Shown here in pieces: positions 27,700-35,519 of a stretch of 64,000 bases of DNA (position 1 is its first letter; each line of letters begins with the position of its first letter). Location of the stretch: positions 159,101-223,100 of the forward strand of contig NZ_BMJQ01000013.1 of the NCBI RefSeq assembly GCF_014643535.1. Direction: 5' to 3'. The notes below the pieces were generated by a model. That model did not search any database. It saw only the letters and a list, made by a program, of their open reading frames with translations, and was not told the DNA's origin. Made by a program: the position numbers and the translations under genes. The stretch is from Aliidongia dinghuensis. GTDB lineage: Bacteria > Pseudomonadota > Alphaproteobacteria > ATCC43930 > CGMCC-115725.

Positions 27700-28605
27700 A
27701 TGAACCTGCGTGATCTCGCCTATGCCGTCAGCCTGGCCGCCGACGGGCACTTCCGGCGTGCCGCCGAGCGTTGCAACGTAAGCCAGCCGACGCTGAGCGC
27801 GCAGATCGCGAAGCTCGAGGACGAGCTGGGCGTGCAGCTGTTCGAGCGCGGCCCGCGCGGCGCCACGCCGACGCTCAACGGCCGGGCGCTGCTGCATCAG
27901 GCGGCGGTCGTGCTGGACGCGGTCGAGCGGCTGAAGGAACTGGCGCGCGCCGCCCATGACCCGCTCGTCGGCCCGTTCCAGCTCGGCGTCATCCCGACGG
28001 TCGGTCCCTATCTCATGCCGCGGCTCCTGCCGCTGCTCAAGGCGAACTGGCCTGCCTTGAAGCTGCATCTGCGCGAGGACCGGACCGACCAGCTGGTCGA
28101 GCGCCTGCGCGACGGGGCACTCGACGCCGCCATCCTCTCCCTGCCGGTCGAGGCCGAGGATCTGCGCATGGAGCCGCTCTACGACGAGCGGATGCTGCTG
28201 GCGCTGCCCACCGGCCACCCGCTCGCCGCCAACGCGCGCGTTCGACACGAGGCGCTCTCGACCGCGTCGGTCATGCTGCTCGAGGATGGGCACTGCCTGC
28301 GCGACCAGACCATGGCCTTCTGCCGCACGTCCGGCCTCGGCGCCCAGAGCGACGTGCAGGCCGCGAGCCTCGAGACCCTGCGGCAGATGGTGATGGCCGG
28401 CATCGGGCTCGCCCTCGTGCCGGCGCTCGCGACTGAGCCGCCGTTCGGCCTCGGCCCGATGGCGGTCTACCGCCGGTTCGAGGACCCGGAGCCGCGCCGC
28501 ACCCTCGTCCTCACCTGGCGCCGCAGCTTCCCCCGCGGCGACGCACTGCGCGGTCTCGCCAAGGCGCTTTCCGACGCCCTGGCGACAGACGCGAGCGCGT
28601 ATTGA
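27700..28605 (+). CDS. oxyR: hydrogen peroxide sensor OxyR
   Basis: A LysR-family activator of 301 aa. The HTH is at about 15-60 (FRRAAERCNVSQPTLSAQIA). The redox pair C199 and C208 lies in EDGHCLRDQTMAFC, at the same numbering and motif as E. coli OxyR, so it should form the peroxide-induced disulfide and switch on defence genes. Divergent from the hybrid kinase by 195 bp. The rubrerythrin and OsmC-type genes elsewhere in the window are plausible targets, but no OxyR box was identified. Confidence 0.93.
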   Translation: MNLRDLAYAVSLAADGHFRRAAERCNVSQPTLSAQIAKLEDELGVQLFERGPRGATPTLNGRALLHQAAVVLDAVERLKELARAAHDPLVGPFQLGVIPTVGPYLMPRLLPLLKANWPALKLHLREDRTDQLVERLRDGALDAAILSLPVEAEDLRMEPLYDERMLLALPTGHPLAANARVRHEALSTASVMLLEDGHCLRDQTMAFCRTSGLGAQSDVQAASLETLRQMVMAGIGLALVPALATEPPFGLGPMAVYRRFEDPEPRRTLVLTWRRSFPRGDALRGLAKALSDALATDASAY

Positions 28606-28642
28606 CAGATCAACTGCCGCCGCGCGCTACCCTGCGCCGCCT

Positions 28643-29404
28643 CTAGCGGAACCGCGCCCGGAGCTCGTCGACCGCCTTGACCAGCACGCCGTTGTCGGTG
28701 CCGACCGCGACGAAGCGGAAGCCGGCGTCGAGCCATTTGCGCGCTTCGGCCTCGTTGCCCGTCAGATAGCCGGTCGGCTTGCCGGCGCGCTCGCAGGCGG
28801 CGAGCACGCGGGCGATCGTGTCCTGGACTTCGGGATTCTGCGGATTGCCCAGATGACCCAGCGATGCGGAGAGATCGGCCGGCCCGACGAACACGCCGTC
28901 GACGCCCGGCACGGCGGCAATCGCCTCGATATTCTCGACGCCCTTCATCGTCTCGATCTGCACCAGCACACAGATCTCGGCCCCCGCCGTCGTCACGTAG
29001 TCCTTGATGCGGCCGTAGCCTGCCGCCCGGCTGCCGGTCGACACGCCGCGGATGCCGTGGGGTGGATAGCGCGTCGCCGCCACCGCCCGCTCCGCCGCCT
29101 CCGCCGTCTCGACGAAGGGAATGAGCAGGCTCTGCACGCCCAGATCGAGGATGCGCTTGATCAGCACCGGATCGTTCCAGGCCGGGCGGACCACGGCCGA
29201 CGCGGTGCCGCCTTGCATCGCCTGCAGCTGTGCCGCGATAGCCGGCGGCTCGTTCGGCGAATGCTCGGTATCGATCAGCACCCAGTCGTACCCGGCATGG
29301 GCGATGAGCTCGGCCACCGCGGCGCTGCCGAGCGTGCTCCACAGCCCGATCTGCCGTTCGCCCTGTGCCAGCGCCCGCTTGAAGCGATTTTCCGGAACCC
29401 TCAT
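28643..29404 (-). CDS. HpcH/HpaI family aldolase
   Basis: 253 aa. A metal-dependent class II pyruvate aldolase fold: VLIDTEHSPNE, the catalytic-site VVRPAWNDPVLIKRILDLG, metal-binding E in VLVQIETMKGV and D in VGPADLSASLG. Relatives cleave 4-hydroxy-2-oxoheptanedioate or 2-dehydro-3-deoxyglucarate to pyruvate plus an aldehyde. No catabolic operon surrounds it (oxyR converges on one side, a chemoreceptor lies on the other), so the substrate is open. Confidence 0.88.
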   Translation of the reverse strand: MRVPENRFKRALAQGERQIGLWSTLGSAAVAELIAHAGYDWVLIDTEHSPNEPPAIAAQLQAMQGGTASAVVRPAWNDPVLIKRILDLGVQSLLIPFVETAEAAERAVAATRYPPHGIRGVSTGSRAAGYGRIKDYVTTAGAEICVLVQIETMKGVENIEAIAAVPGVDGVFVGPADLSASLGHLGNPQNPEVQDTIARVLAACERAGKPTGYLTGNEAEARKWLDAGFRFVAVGTDNGVLVKAVDELRARFR

Positions 29405-29425
29405 CGACCCGTCCTCTCGTTGTCG

Positions 29426-30814
29426 TCAGATCTTGTAGCCGATCCGGACGCCGCCCCAGTGCCGGCCTTGGACCATGATCGGGGCGGAGACATCCTTCAT
29501 CAGCGCGAAAACGCCGCCACCCATGTCGCGGCGGTAGGTTTGCAGCAGGAACGGCCTGGTGTTGCGCCCGGCGGCAAGGCCGACCCGGTCGTTGAACAGG
29601 CGCCGGTTCCGGCAATGGGCCGCATTCCACACGGGATCGCTGCCCTGCGGCTGCGAGAATTTCCTGTTATGCGTCGGCAGGAAGCCGTTGCGGTCAACCG
29701 CGGCGCAGAACACGACGCGCGGGTCGAGGCCCAGCACCGGCTCCTGCACGTCGGGCAGCACCCGGTCGGTCAGCGCGATGAACCGCGTCATGAGCTGGGC
29801 AGGATTGGAGCCGGCGATCGGCTGGTACCGATCGTCGAACAGGTCGGAGAGTGTCACGCGCCCGTCGCGGATCGCCGCCTCGAACAGAGCCGCCGCCTGG
29901 GCCGCCGCCTCCTGCGCCGCCCGGATGAACGGCGTGTCGGTCGTCTCGATGCCGCTCGCCGCAGTGAGACCCACCAGGTTCTCGGAGATGCCGACCAGCT
30001 TGTTGAGCCGCTCGCGCGCTTGCTGCAGGCTGCCGCTCGTCTCCTTCACCCCATGGGCCAGCCCGTCCAGCACCTCGACGAACCGACCGACCCGGCGGTC
30101 GATCTGGCCCGCCGCCTCGGCAATGCGGGCAGTCTCGGCGTCGACCTCGCGGAAGGCCCGGTCGACGGTCAGGATCACGTGGCCGATGGTGCCGGTCTCG
30201 CCCTGCACGCCCTCGGCCCGGGCGATGCTGCGCGCGGCGTTCTCCAGCAGCTGGTTGGCCTTGGCCGTGAGATCGGCCAGCGTCTGGGCGATGACATTGG
30301 TCGCCTCGCTGGTCCGCTTGGCGAGCGCCTTCACCTCGGTCGCGACCACGGCAAAGCCCTTGCCCGCCTCGCCCGCGCGCGCTGCCTCGATCGTCGCGTT
30401 CAACGCCAGAAGATTGGTCTGCCGCGCGATCGCCTCGATATCGCCAGCGACGCGACCGACGGAGGCCAGCGACTGGCCGAGGGCCCCGGCGTCCGCCTTG
30501 ATGGCGCCGATCGCCTCCAGGAGCGCCTCGATCGCGGACTGGGCGTTTTCCATGGCGCGGCGCGACGCCGTCATCTCCGCGGCCGAATTCTTCGTCACCT
30601 GCTCGGCGGTCGCGACCGCGGAGCCGATCTGGCGTGTCGCCGAGATCATCTCGCCGTTGGCTTCGTTCAGGCTGGCAAATGCCTGCGACTGGGCCTCGAC
30701 GGTGCCGCTCACGCTGTCGACGACGCCGGCGATGTCCGCCACCTCGAGCCCGACGGCGCCGGCGGCATCGGCCACATCGCGGATGAATTTCACCCCGTCC
30801 TTGTCTCCGTCCAT
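29426..30814 (-). CDS. soluble methyl-accepting chemotaxis protein with C-terminal sensor domain
   Basis: 462 aa without any transmembrane segment. The signalling domain comes first (about 20-270), with the hairpin tip in IEAIARQTNLLALNATIEAA and GEAGKGFAVVATEVKALAKR. It is followed by a C-terminal region (about 290-462) rich in conserved Trp/Arg/Gly (FLLQTYRRDMGGGVFALMKD, GRHWGGVRIGYK). This tail resembles a PAS/Cache-like sensory module seen after the tip in other alphaproteobacterial soluble receptors, so it probably senses an intracellular signal. It starts 11 bp before nothing coding on its strand and lies 21 bp upstream of the aldolase. Confidence 0.9.
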   Translation of the reverse strand: MDGDKDGVKFIRDVADAAGAVGLEVADIAGVVDSVSGTVEAQSQAFASLNEANGEMISATRQIGSAVATAEQVTKNSAAEMTASRRAMENAQSAIEALLEAIGAIKADAGALGQSLASVGRVAGDIEAIARQTNLLALNATIEAARAGEAGKGFAVVATEVKALAKRTSEATNVIAQTLADLTAKANQLLENAARSIARAEGVQGETGTIGHVILTVDRAFREVDAETARIAEAAGQIDRRVGRFVEVLDGLAHGVKETSGSLQQARERLNKLVGISENLVGLTAASGIETTDTPFIRAAQEAAAQAAALFEAAIRDGRVTLSDLFDDRYQPIAGSNPAQLMTRFIALTDRVLPDVQEPVLGLDPRVVFCAAVDRNGFLPTHNRKFSQPQGSDPVWNAAHCRNRRLFNDRVGLAAGRNTRPFLLQTYRRDMGGGVFALMKDVSAPIMVQGRHWGGVRIGYKI

Positions 30815-30897
30815 CGGCGCCCCTGCCCTGCTGAAGTTGCTGTCGCTTGTCGCGATCTCGGCTCGTTCGACCGGGCCGCGCCCGATCGAACGGCAGC

Positions 30898-31824
30898 TTA
30901 CCCGATTGGATCGGAAAGGCTACTGGCGGCACGCTCCCAATAGGGCGGCGCGCCGAATGTCGCACGCAGATGGTCGGCGAGCGCGCGCAGTTTCGCCGAG
31001 GTCCGGCGGCCTTCGGGATGGGCCATGAAGACGAACTCGTCCTCGCTCGGCGCATCGACCTCGATGGGCACGAGTTGGCCGGCCGCGATCGCTTCGCCGA
31101 CGATGAACATCGGCATGAGCGCGATGCCGAGACCGGCAATCGCCGCATCGCGCATCACGTCACCGTTGTTGACGCGGAGCCCCACGCGCGCCCGCACCAT
31201 CACGGTGTCCGCCTCACGCCGGAAGCGCCAGTCGGCGACGCCGCGGTTCGTGTAGAAGATGCCGCGGTGCCGCTCCAGATCGGCGACCGTCTCGGGCGTG
31301 CCATGACGGGCAAGATAATCGGCGGACGCGACGAGCACCCGGCGGCTGGGTGCCAGCCGCCAGGCCATCAGGCGCGAATCGACGATCGGCCCGTGCCGGA
31401 TCACCGCGTCGTAGCCGTCGGCAGCGGCATCGACCCGCCGGTCGTCCAGGTCCAGGGTCAGCTCAATCTGCGAATGGCGCTCGAGAAACGGATAGAGCGC
31501 CGGGCCGAGGTGCATGCGGCCGAACGTCACCGGCGCCGAGAGACGCAAGGGGCCGGCGAGCGTGCCGCGGCGCTGGGCCAAGTCCGCCGTCGCGTCCTCG
31601 ATCTCGCGCAGGATTCGGGCCGCCCGCTCGAGGAAGGCGGCGCCGTCCTCGGTCAGCGACAGCTTGCGGGTCGTCCGGTGCAGCAGGCTCGCACCCACGC
31701 TGCGCTCAAGCTCGGCCAGGCGCTCGCTCACCACCGATTTCGACAGGCTGAGGCGCCGCGCGGCTTCGCTGATCGAGCGGGCCTCGGCGACGGCCACGAA
31801 GGCCGCGATGCCATCGAGCTTCAT
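30898..31824 (-). CDS. LysR family transcriptional regulator
   Basis: 308 aa: HTH at about 1-60 (DGIAAFVAVAEARSISEAAR, LSLSKSVVSERLAELE) and a type 2 periplasmic-binding-like effector domain. It is divergent from the SDR gene with a 124-bp spacer that contains dyads, the classical arrangement in which the regulator controls the neighbouring oxidoreductase. Confidence 0.92.
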   Translation of the reverse strand: MKLDGIAAFVAVAEARSISEAARRLSLSKSVVSERLAELERSVGASLLHRTTRKLSLTEDGAAFLERAARILREIEDATADLAQRRGTLAGPLRLSAPVTFGRMHLGPALYPFLERHSQIELTLDLDDRRVDAAADGYDAVIRHGPIVDSRLMAWRLAPSRRVLVASADYLARHGTPETVADLERHRGIFYTNRGVADWRFRREADTVMVRARVGLRVNNGDVMRDAAIAGLGIALMPMFIVGEAIAAGQLVPIEVDAPSEDEFVFMAHPEGRRTSAKLRALADHLRATFGAPPYWERAASSLSDPIG

Positions 31825-31825
31825 C

Positions 31826-31872
31826 GTTCGGCAATCCCGGAAAGCAGTTTCATGAACTGCAGCCTAATCCGA
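31826..31872. promoter_or_regulatory. dyads in the LysR/SDR divergent spacer
   Basis: An inverted repeat at 31844-31860 (GCAGTT-N5-AACTGC) sits inside a wider pair GTTCGG (31826-31831) and CCGAAC (31867-31872). Candidate binding sites for the LysR protein. Confidence 0.45.
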
Positions 31873-31948
31873 ACGAGCCGTGGACGCCATGTTTGGGTGG
31901 TCGGACGGCCGAACGTCGGCGTCCAGCCAAGTTGGAAAGGCTTCCATC

Positions 31949-32686
31949 ATGTCACGTCTCAAGGGCAAGCGCGCACTCGTCACCGGCGGCACCAGCGGCA
32001 TCGGCCTCGAAGCCGCCCGCCAGTTTCTGGCCGAGGGTGCCAGCGTCGCGATCACCGGCTCCAACCCGCAGACGCTCGAGGCGGCCCGTGCGGCCCTCGG
32101 CGGCGATGTCGTCGCTATCCAGGCCGACGCCGGCGACGTCGCTCAGCAGCACAAGGTGGCTGCGGCCGTGCGCGAGGCGTTCGGCGGGCTCGACGTCCTG
32201 TTCGTCAATGCCGGCATCGGCGATTTCCGCCCGGTCGAGGCCTGGGACGAGGCGGGCTTCGACCGCTCGGTCGCGGTCAACGTCAAGGGCCCCTACTTCC
32301 TGATCCAGGCGCTGCTGCCGCTGTTCGCGAAGCCCGCTTCGATCGTGCTCAACACGTCGATCAACGCGCATATCGGCATGCCGAATTCGAGCGTCTACGC
32401 GCTGACCAAGGCGGCGCTCATCTCGCTCGCCCGCACGCTCTCGGGCGAACTCATCGCGCGCGGCATCCGCGTCAATGCGGTGAGCCCCGGCCCGATCGCG
32501 ACGCCGCTCCACGGCAAGATCGGCATGACCGACGCCGATATCGCCGGTCTGGTCGGCCAGATTCCGGCCGGCCGTCGCGGCGATGTCAGCGAGATCGCCC
32601 GCGCCGTCGTGTTCTTCGCCTCCGACGAATCGGCCTTCACGGTCGGCAGCGAGCTCGTCATCGACGGCGGCATGAGCACGCTCTGA
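31949..32686 (+). CDS. short-chain dehydrogenase/reductase
   Basis: 245 aa. Cofactor motif TGGTSGIG at 12-19; catalytic Ser in NTSINAHIGMPNSS and YALTK (Tyr-x3-Lys). C-terminal VGSELVIDGGMSTL is typical. The lack of an acidic residue right after strand 2 (SITGSNPQT region) fits NADP preference. The ATG at 31949 has GGAAAGG in front. Likely target of the divergent LysR regulator; the substrate is unknown. Confidence 0.92.
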   Translation: MSRLKGKRALVTGGTSGIGLEAARQFLAEGASVAITGSNPQTLEAARAALGGDVVAIQADAGDVAQQHKVAAAVREAFGGLDVLFVNAGIGDFRPVEAWDEAGFDRSVAVNVKGPYFLIQALLPLFAKPASIVLNTSINAHIGMPNSSVYALTKAALISLARTLSGELIARGIRVNAVSPGPIATPLHGKIGMTDADIAGLVGQIPAGRRGDVSEIARAVVFFASDESAFTVGSELVIDGGMSTL

Positions 32687-32725
32687 CCCATTCCCGGCGC
32701 GCGGGACGGCCGGCTGATTTTGGTT

Positions 32726-32753
32726 TTGCCGACCCGTGCGGCGCGTGTATCGT
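32726..32753 (+). promoter_or_regulatory. predicted cold-shock gene promoter
   Basis: TTGCCG (32726-32731), 16-bp spacer, TATCGT (32748-32753). It would give a leader of about 130 nt, in keeping with the long structured 5' UTRs of cold-shock mRNAs. Confidence 0.4.
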
Positions 32754-32893
32754 CAGGCCGGATGCTAGTTCCGGACTGCCCGACGTAGCCACCGACCAGG
32801 TTCGCGTGCTGACGACAACTCCGACAACGACCCATTCGTCATCAAACGTCGCGTCATGACGATGCGGCGGCGACTCTGAAAGGAAGCCTCACC

Positions 32894-33100
32894 ATGGCTA
32901 CTGGAACCGTAAAGTGGTTCAACCCGACCAAAGGCTATGGCTTTATCGCCCCGTCCGATGGCAAGGCTGACGTCTTCGTCCATATTTCGGCCGTCGAGCG
33001 CGCCGGCCTCTCGACCCTCAAGGAAAACCAGACCGTCGAGTTCGAGCTTGAGCGCGGCGCCAACGGCCGCACCTCGGCCGTCAATCTGAAGGTCGGCTGA
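32894..33100 (+). CDS. cold-shock protein (CspA family)
   Basis: 68 aa, a single cold-shock OB-fold that binds single-stranded RNA/DNA. RNP1 (KGYGFI) and RNP2 (DVFVHIS) are intact, with GTVKWFNPTKG at the start. AAAGGAAG lies in front of the ATG. It is flanked by a long leader and no co-transcribed gene. Confidence 0.97.
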   Translation: MATGTVKWFNPTKGYGFIAPSDGKADVFVHISAVERAGLSTLKENQTVEFELERGANGRTSAVNLKVG

Positions 33101-33131
33101 GCCTCGACCGCGCCCGAGCCGCCTACCAGAT

Positions 33132-33971
33132 CTAGATCATGGCGAGCGGTTCGGGCCCCCTGGGCGCTGGAAACAGGCGGTCGAGCGCCGCCAGCGCCGC
33201 CGGTTCAATCTCAAGATCCAGCGCCGCGCGGTTCTGCCGGACATGCTCCGGCCGGACCGCCTTCGGAATTGCCGCCACATTGCCCTGCCGCAGGACCCAG
33301 GCGAGCGCGAGCATCGCCGCGGAGACACCAAGCTCGTCCGCCAGCCGGTGCAGTTCGCGATTGGCCGCAAGATCGCCCTGCTCGATCGGTGAATAGGCCA
33401 TGACCGAGACGCCCTGGGCGCGGCACCAGGGCAAGAGATCCCATTCGACGCCGCGTCGGCCGAGATTATAGAGCACCTGGTTGGTCGCGGCCCGGCCGCC
33501 GGCCGCGACCCACTCGGCCATGTCGCCGGCATCGAAATTGCTGACGCCGTAGTGGCGGATCTTGCCGGCGGCGACCAGCGCCTCCATCGCCTCGACCGTC
33601 TCGGCGAGCGGCACCGAGCCGCGCCAATGCAGCAGATAGACGTCGATCCGGTCGGTGCCGAGCCGGCGCAGGCTGCGCTCGCAGGCGGCGATCGTGCCCC
33701 GGCGTGTCGCGTTGTGCGGATAGACCTTGCTGACCACCGTCACCTGGTCGCGCCGGCCGGCGATCGCCTCGCCCACGACCTGCTCGGCGCCGCCGTCGCC
33801 ATACATCTCTGCCGTGTCGATGAGGTCGAGCCCCAGATCAAGGCCGAGCCTGAGGGCCGCCACCTCGTCATCCTTGCGCGCGGCCCGCTCGCCCATGTGC
33901 CAGGTGCCCTGGCCGATCGCCCGGACAGACAATCCCGGTGCCAGTTCAATCCGCTTCGTGTCCACCACCAT
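33132..33971 (-). CDS. aldo/keto reductase
   Basis: 279 aa, NADPH-dependent TIM-barrel oxidoreductase. The catalytic tetrad is complete: D52, Y57, K82 and H115 (IDTAEMYG, VSKVYP, YLLHWRG). The cofactor segment AIPKAVRPEHVRQNRAALD is near the C-terminus. The start at 33971 (MVVDTKR) has GGGGAG about 9 nt upstream and was preferred to an ATG 30 bp earlier. The substrate is not predictable. Confidence 0.93.
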   Translation of the reverse strand: MVVDTKRIELAPGLSVRAIGQGTWHMGERAARKDDEVAALRLGLDLGLDLIDTAEMYGDGGAEQVVGEAIAGRRDQVTVVSKVYPHNATRRGTIAACERSLRRLGTDRIDVYLLHWRGSVPLAETVEAMEALVAAGKIRHYGVSNFDAGDMAEWVAAGGRAATNQVLYNLGRRGVEWDLLPWCRAQGVSVMAYSPIEQGDLAANRELHRLADELGVSAAMLALAWVLRQGNVAAIPKAVRPEHVRQNRAALDLEIEPAALAALDRLFPAPRGPEPLAMI

Positions 33972-34074
33972 CCTGGGCTCCCCTTCGGCTCGGCGTTCCA
34001 TCAGATCACAAGATAAGGGCGCAACCTCCGGATGGAAGTCGCGCCCTTGGAGGAACGCCCGATGACGGATGCCG

Positions 34075-34959
34075 TCAGGGGGTGCGGATGTAGTGGTTGA
34101 AGTACTTCTCCGCCATCATGTCGGTCACGACGATGATGCAGACGTCCGTCGTCTGGAACTCCGGGTCGATCACGGCGCCGTCGCCGATGAAGCCGCCGAG
34201 CCGCAGGTAGCCCTTGATCAGCGGCGGCAGGGCCGCGATCGTCGCCCGCGCATCGAGTTCGGCAACCGCCGCCTCGGCATCGACCTCGCCCGACGGCAGG
34301 ATGTCGGTCGGCACGAACCGGTCCGGCAGGGCGCGGGCCCGGATCTGGGCCGGCGCCAGGTGGTTGTAGTGCAGATACGAGAGCGGCCGGGCGAGGGCTG
34401 CCGGATCGGTGCCGGGCAGGCTCGCGCAGCCGAACATGATCTTGACGTCGTGGAACTGCACGTAGCTCGCGATGCCGCGCCACAGCAGCTGCATGGTCGG
34501 CCGGTTGCGGAAGCGCGCATCGACGCAGGCGCGCCCCAGCTCCATGATCTCGCCCGGCACGGCGACGAGCGGCGCGATGTCGAACTCGGTCGCGGTATAG
34601 AAGCCGTCATGCCGATCCGCGAGCGTCCGGCGCAGCAGGCGGTAGGTGCCGATGACCTCGCCCTCGGGCAGGCCCTCCGAATGGTCGAGCACCAGGAGAT
34701 GCTCGCAATAGGCGTCGAACTTGTCGAAGTCCCGGCCCTCGGCCTCGACCTCGGCGGTCGGCCTCGCATTCATTTCGCCGTAGAAGATCTTGTAGCGCAG
34801 CCGCTGGGCAGCCGCGATCTCGGCCGCGGTCCGGGCGATGCGGACCTCGATGTTGTTCTGACGGATGCCGTCATAGATCGACGGCGGGGCGCTTCCGGCG
34901 GCCGAGTGTCCCGTTCCCGGGGCAGTCGACTGGCCGTGCCGAGCGACAGCTTCAACCAT
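34075..34959 (-). CDS. olsB: L-ornithine N-alpha-acyltransferase OlsB-like
   Basis: 294 aa, GNAT-fold acyltransferase of the OlsB/hemolysin family that moves a 3-hydroxyacyl chain from ACP to ornithine, the first step of ornithine lipid synthesis at the membrane. Key blocks are AQRLRYKIFYGEMNARP, FDAYCEHLLV, VIGTYRLLRR, ELGRACVDARFRNRPTMQLL and FGCASLPGTDP. The start at 34959 is chosen for an AGGGA 7 nt upstream; one at 34974 is possible. No olsA partner is adjacent. Small hairpins overlap its 3' end (34015-34048 and 34063-34077). Confidence 0.82.
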   Translation of the reverse strand: MVEAVARHGQSTAPGTGHSAAGSAPPSIYDGIRQNNIEVRIARTAAEIAAAQRLRYKIFYGEMNARPTAEVEAEGRDFDKFDAYCEHLLVLDHSEGLPEGEVIGTYRLLRRTLADRHDGFYTATEFDIAPLVAVPGEIMELGRACVDARFRNRPTMQLLWRGIASYVQFHDVKIMFGCASLPGTDPAALARPLSYLHYNHLAPAQIRARALPDRFVPTDILPSGEVDAEAAVAELDARATIAALPPLIKGYLRLGGFIGDGAVIDPEFQTTDVCIIVVTDMMAEKYFNHYIRTP

Positions 34960-35519
34960 TGCGATCCCTGTCATCCATTTCCATGGGGCAAGCGCCAGGG
35001 GCCGCCCACCTTCGCAAGGCCGGATGCAAGTCCGACCTTCCGCCTCATAGGGTAACACCCCGGCTTCACCAATGCTGAACCCCGTTGTTCCCCCGAGGCA
35101 AAGGTTAAACCCCTCGCCCTCCGAATAGCGGAAATATTTAACGTGCTTTTATGACAGTTCGACTGCCAAGGCAAGGCGCTTCAACGGCAATCGCGTGGCG
35201 TCGAAAAATTGCTCCGGGAACGCAGAGACTTGCGGAAGGTGTGTCGAAGAACCGTTTCGATTCAATTAAAAGTATGACGATACCCGAACAAGCCTCATGG
35301 CTGCGTTGAAGCGAGGGCGCGCCCCATTCCTTGACACGCAAGCACGGCTATGTCGTATTGCGCGCTCGTCGGTGCCGGGTGGCGGCAGCGTCCTTTCGTC
35401 GTTCCCGGCGATCGGCCGATTCCATCGTACCCGTTCGGGCTTCAGCATAACGTGCCCGACACCGTCTTCAACGTTTCCTTTCGACCCAATTCGGTCGCGC
35501 TATCGACCAGGAGCCTGAC
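34960..35519. other. intergenic region upstream of EF-G
   Basis: 560 bp between two divergent genes. A TTGACA (35331-35336) with a weak -10 such as TATTGC at 35356 could be the EF-G promoter, leaving a leader of about 160 nt. No protein-coding frame with good start signals and no tRNA or known riboswitch was recognised. Confidence 0.45.

Noticed and set aside
35331..35361. TTGACA with TATTGC as the EF-G promoter
   Set aside because: The -35 is perfect but the spacer would be 19 bp and the -10 is weak, so it is mentioned only as a possibility in the intergenic entry.
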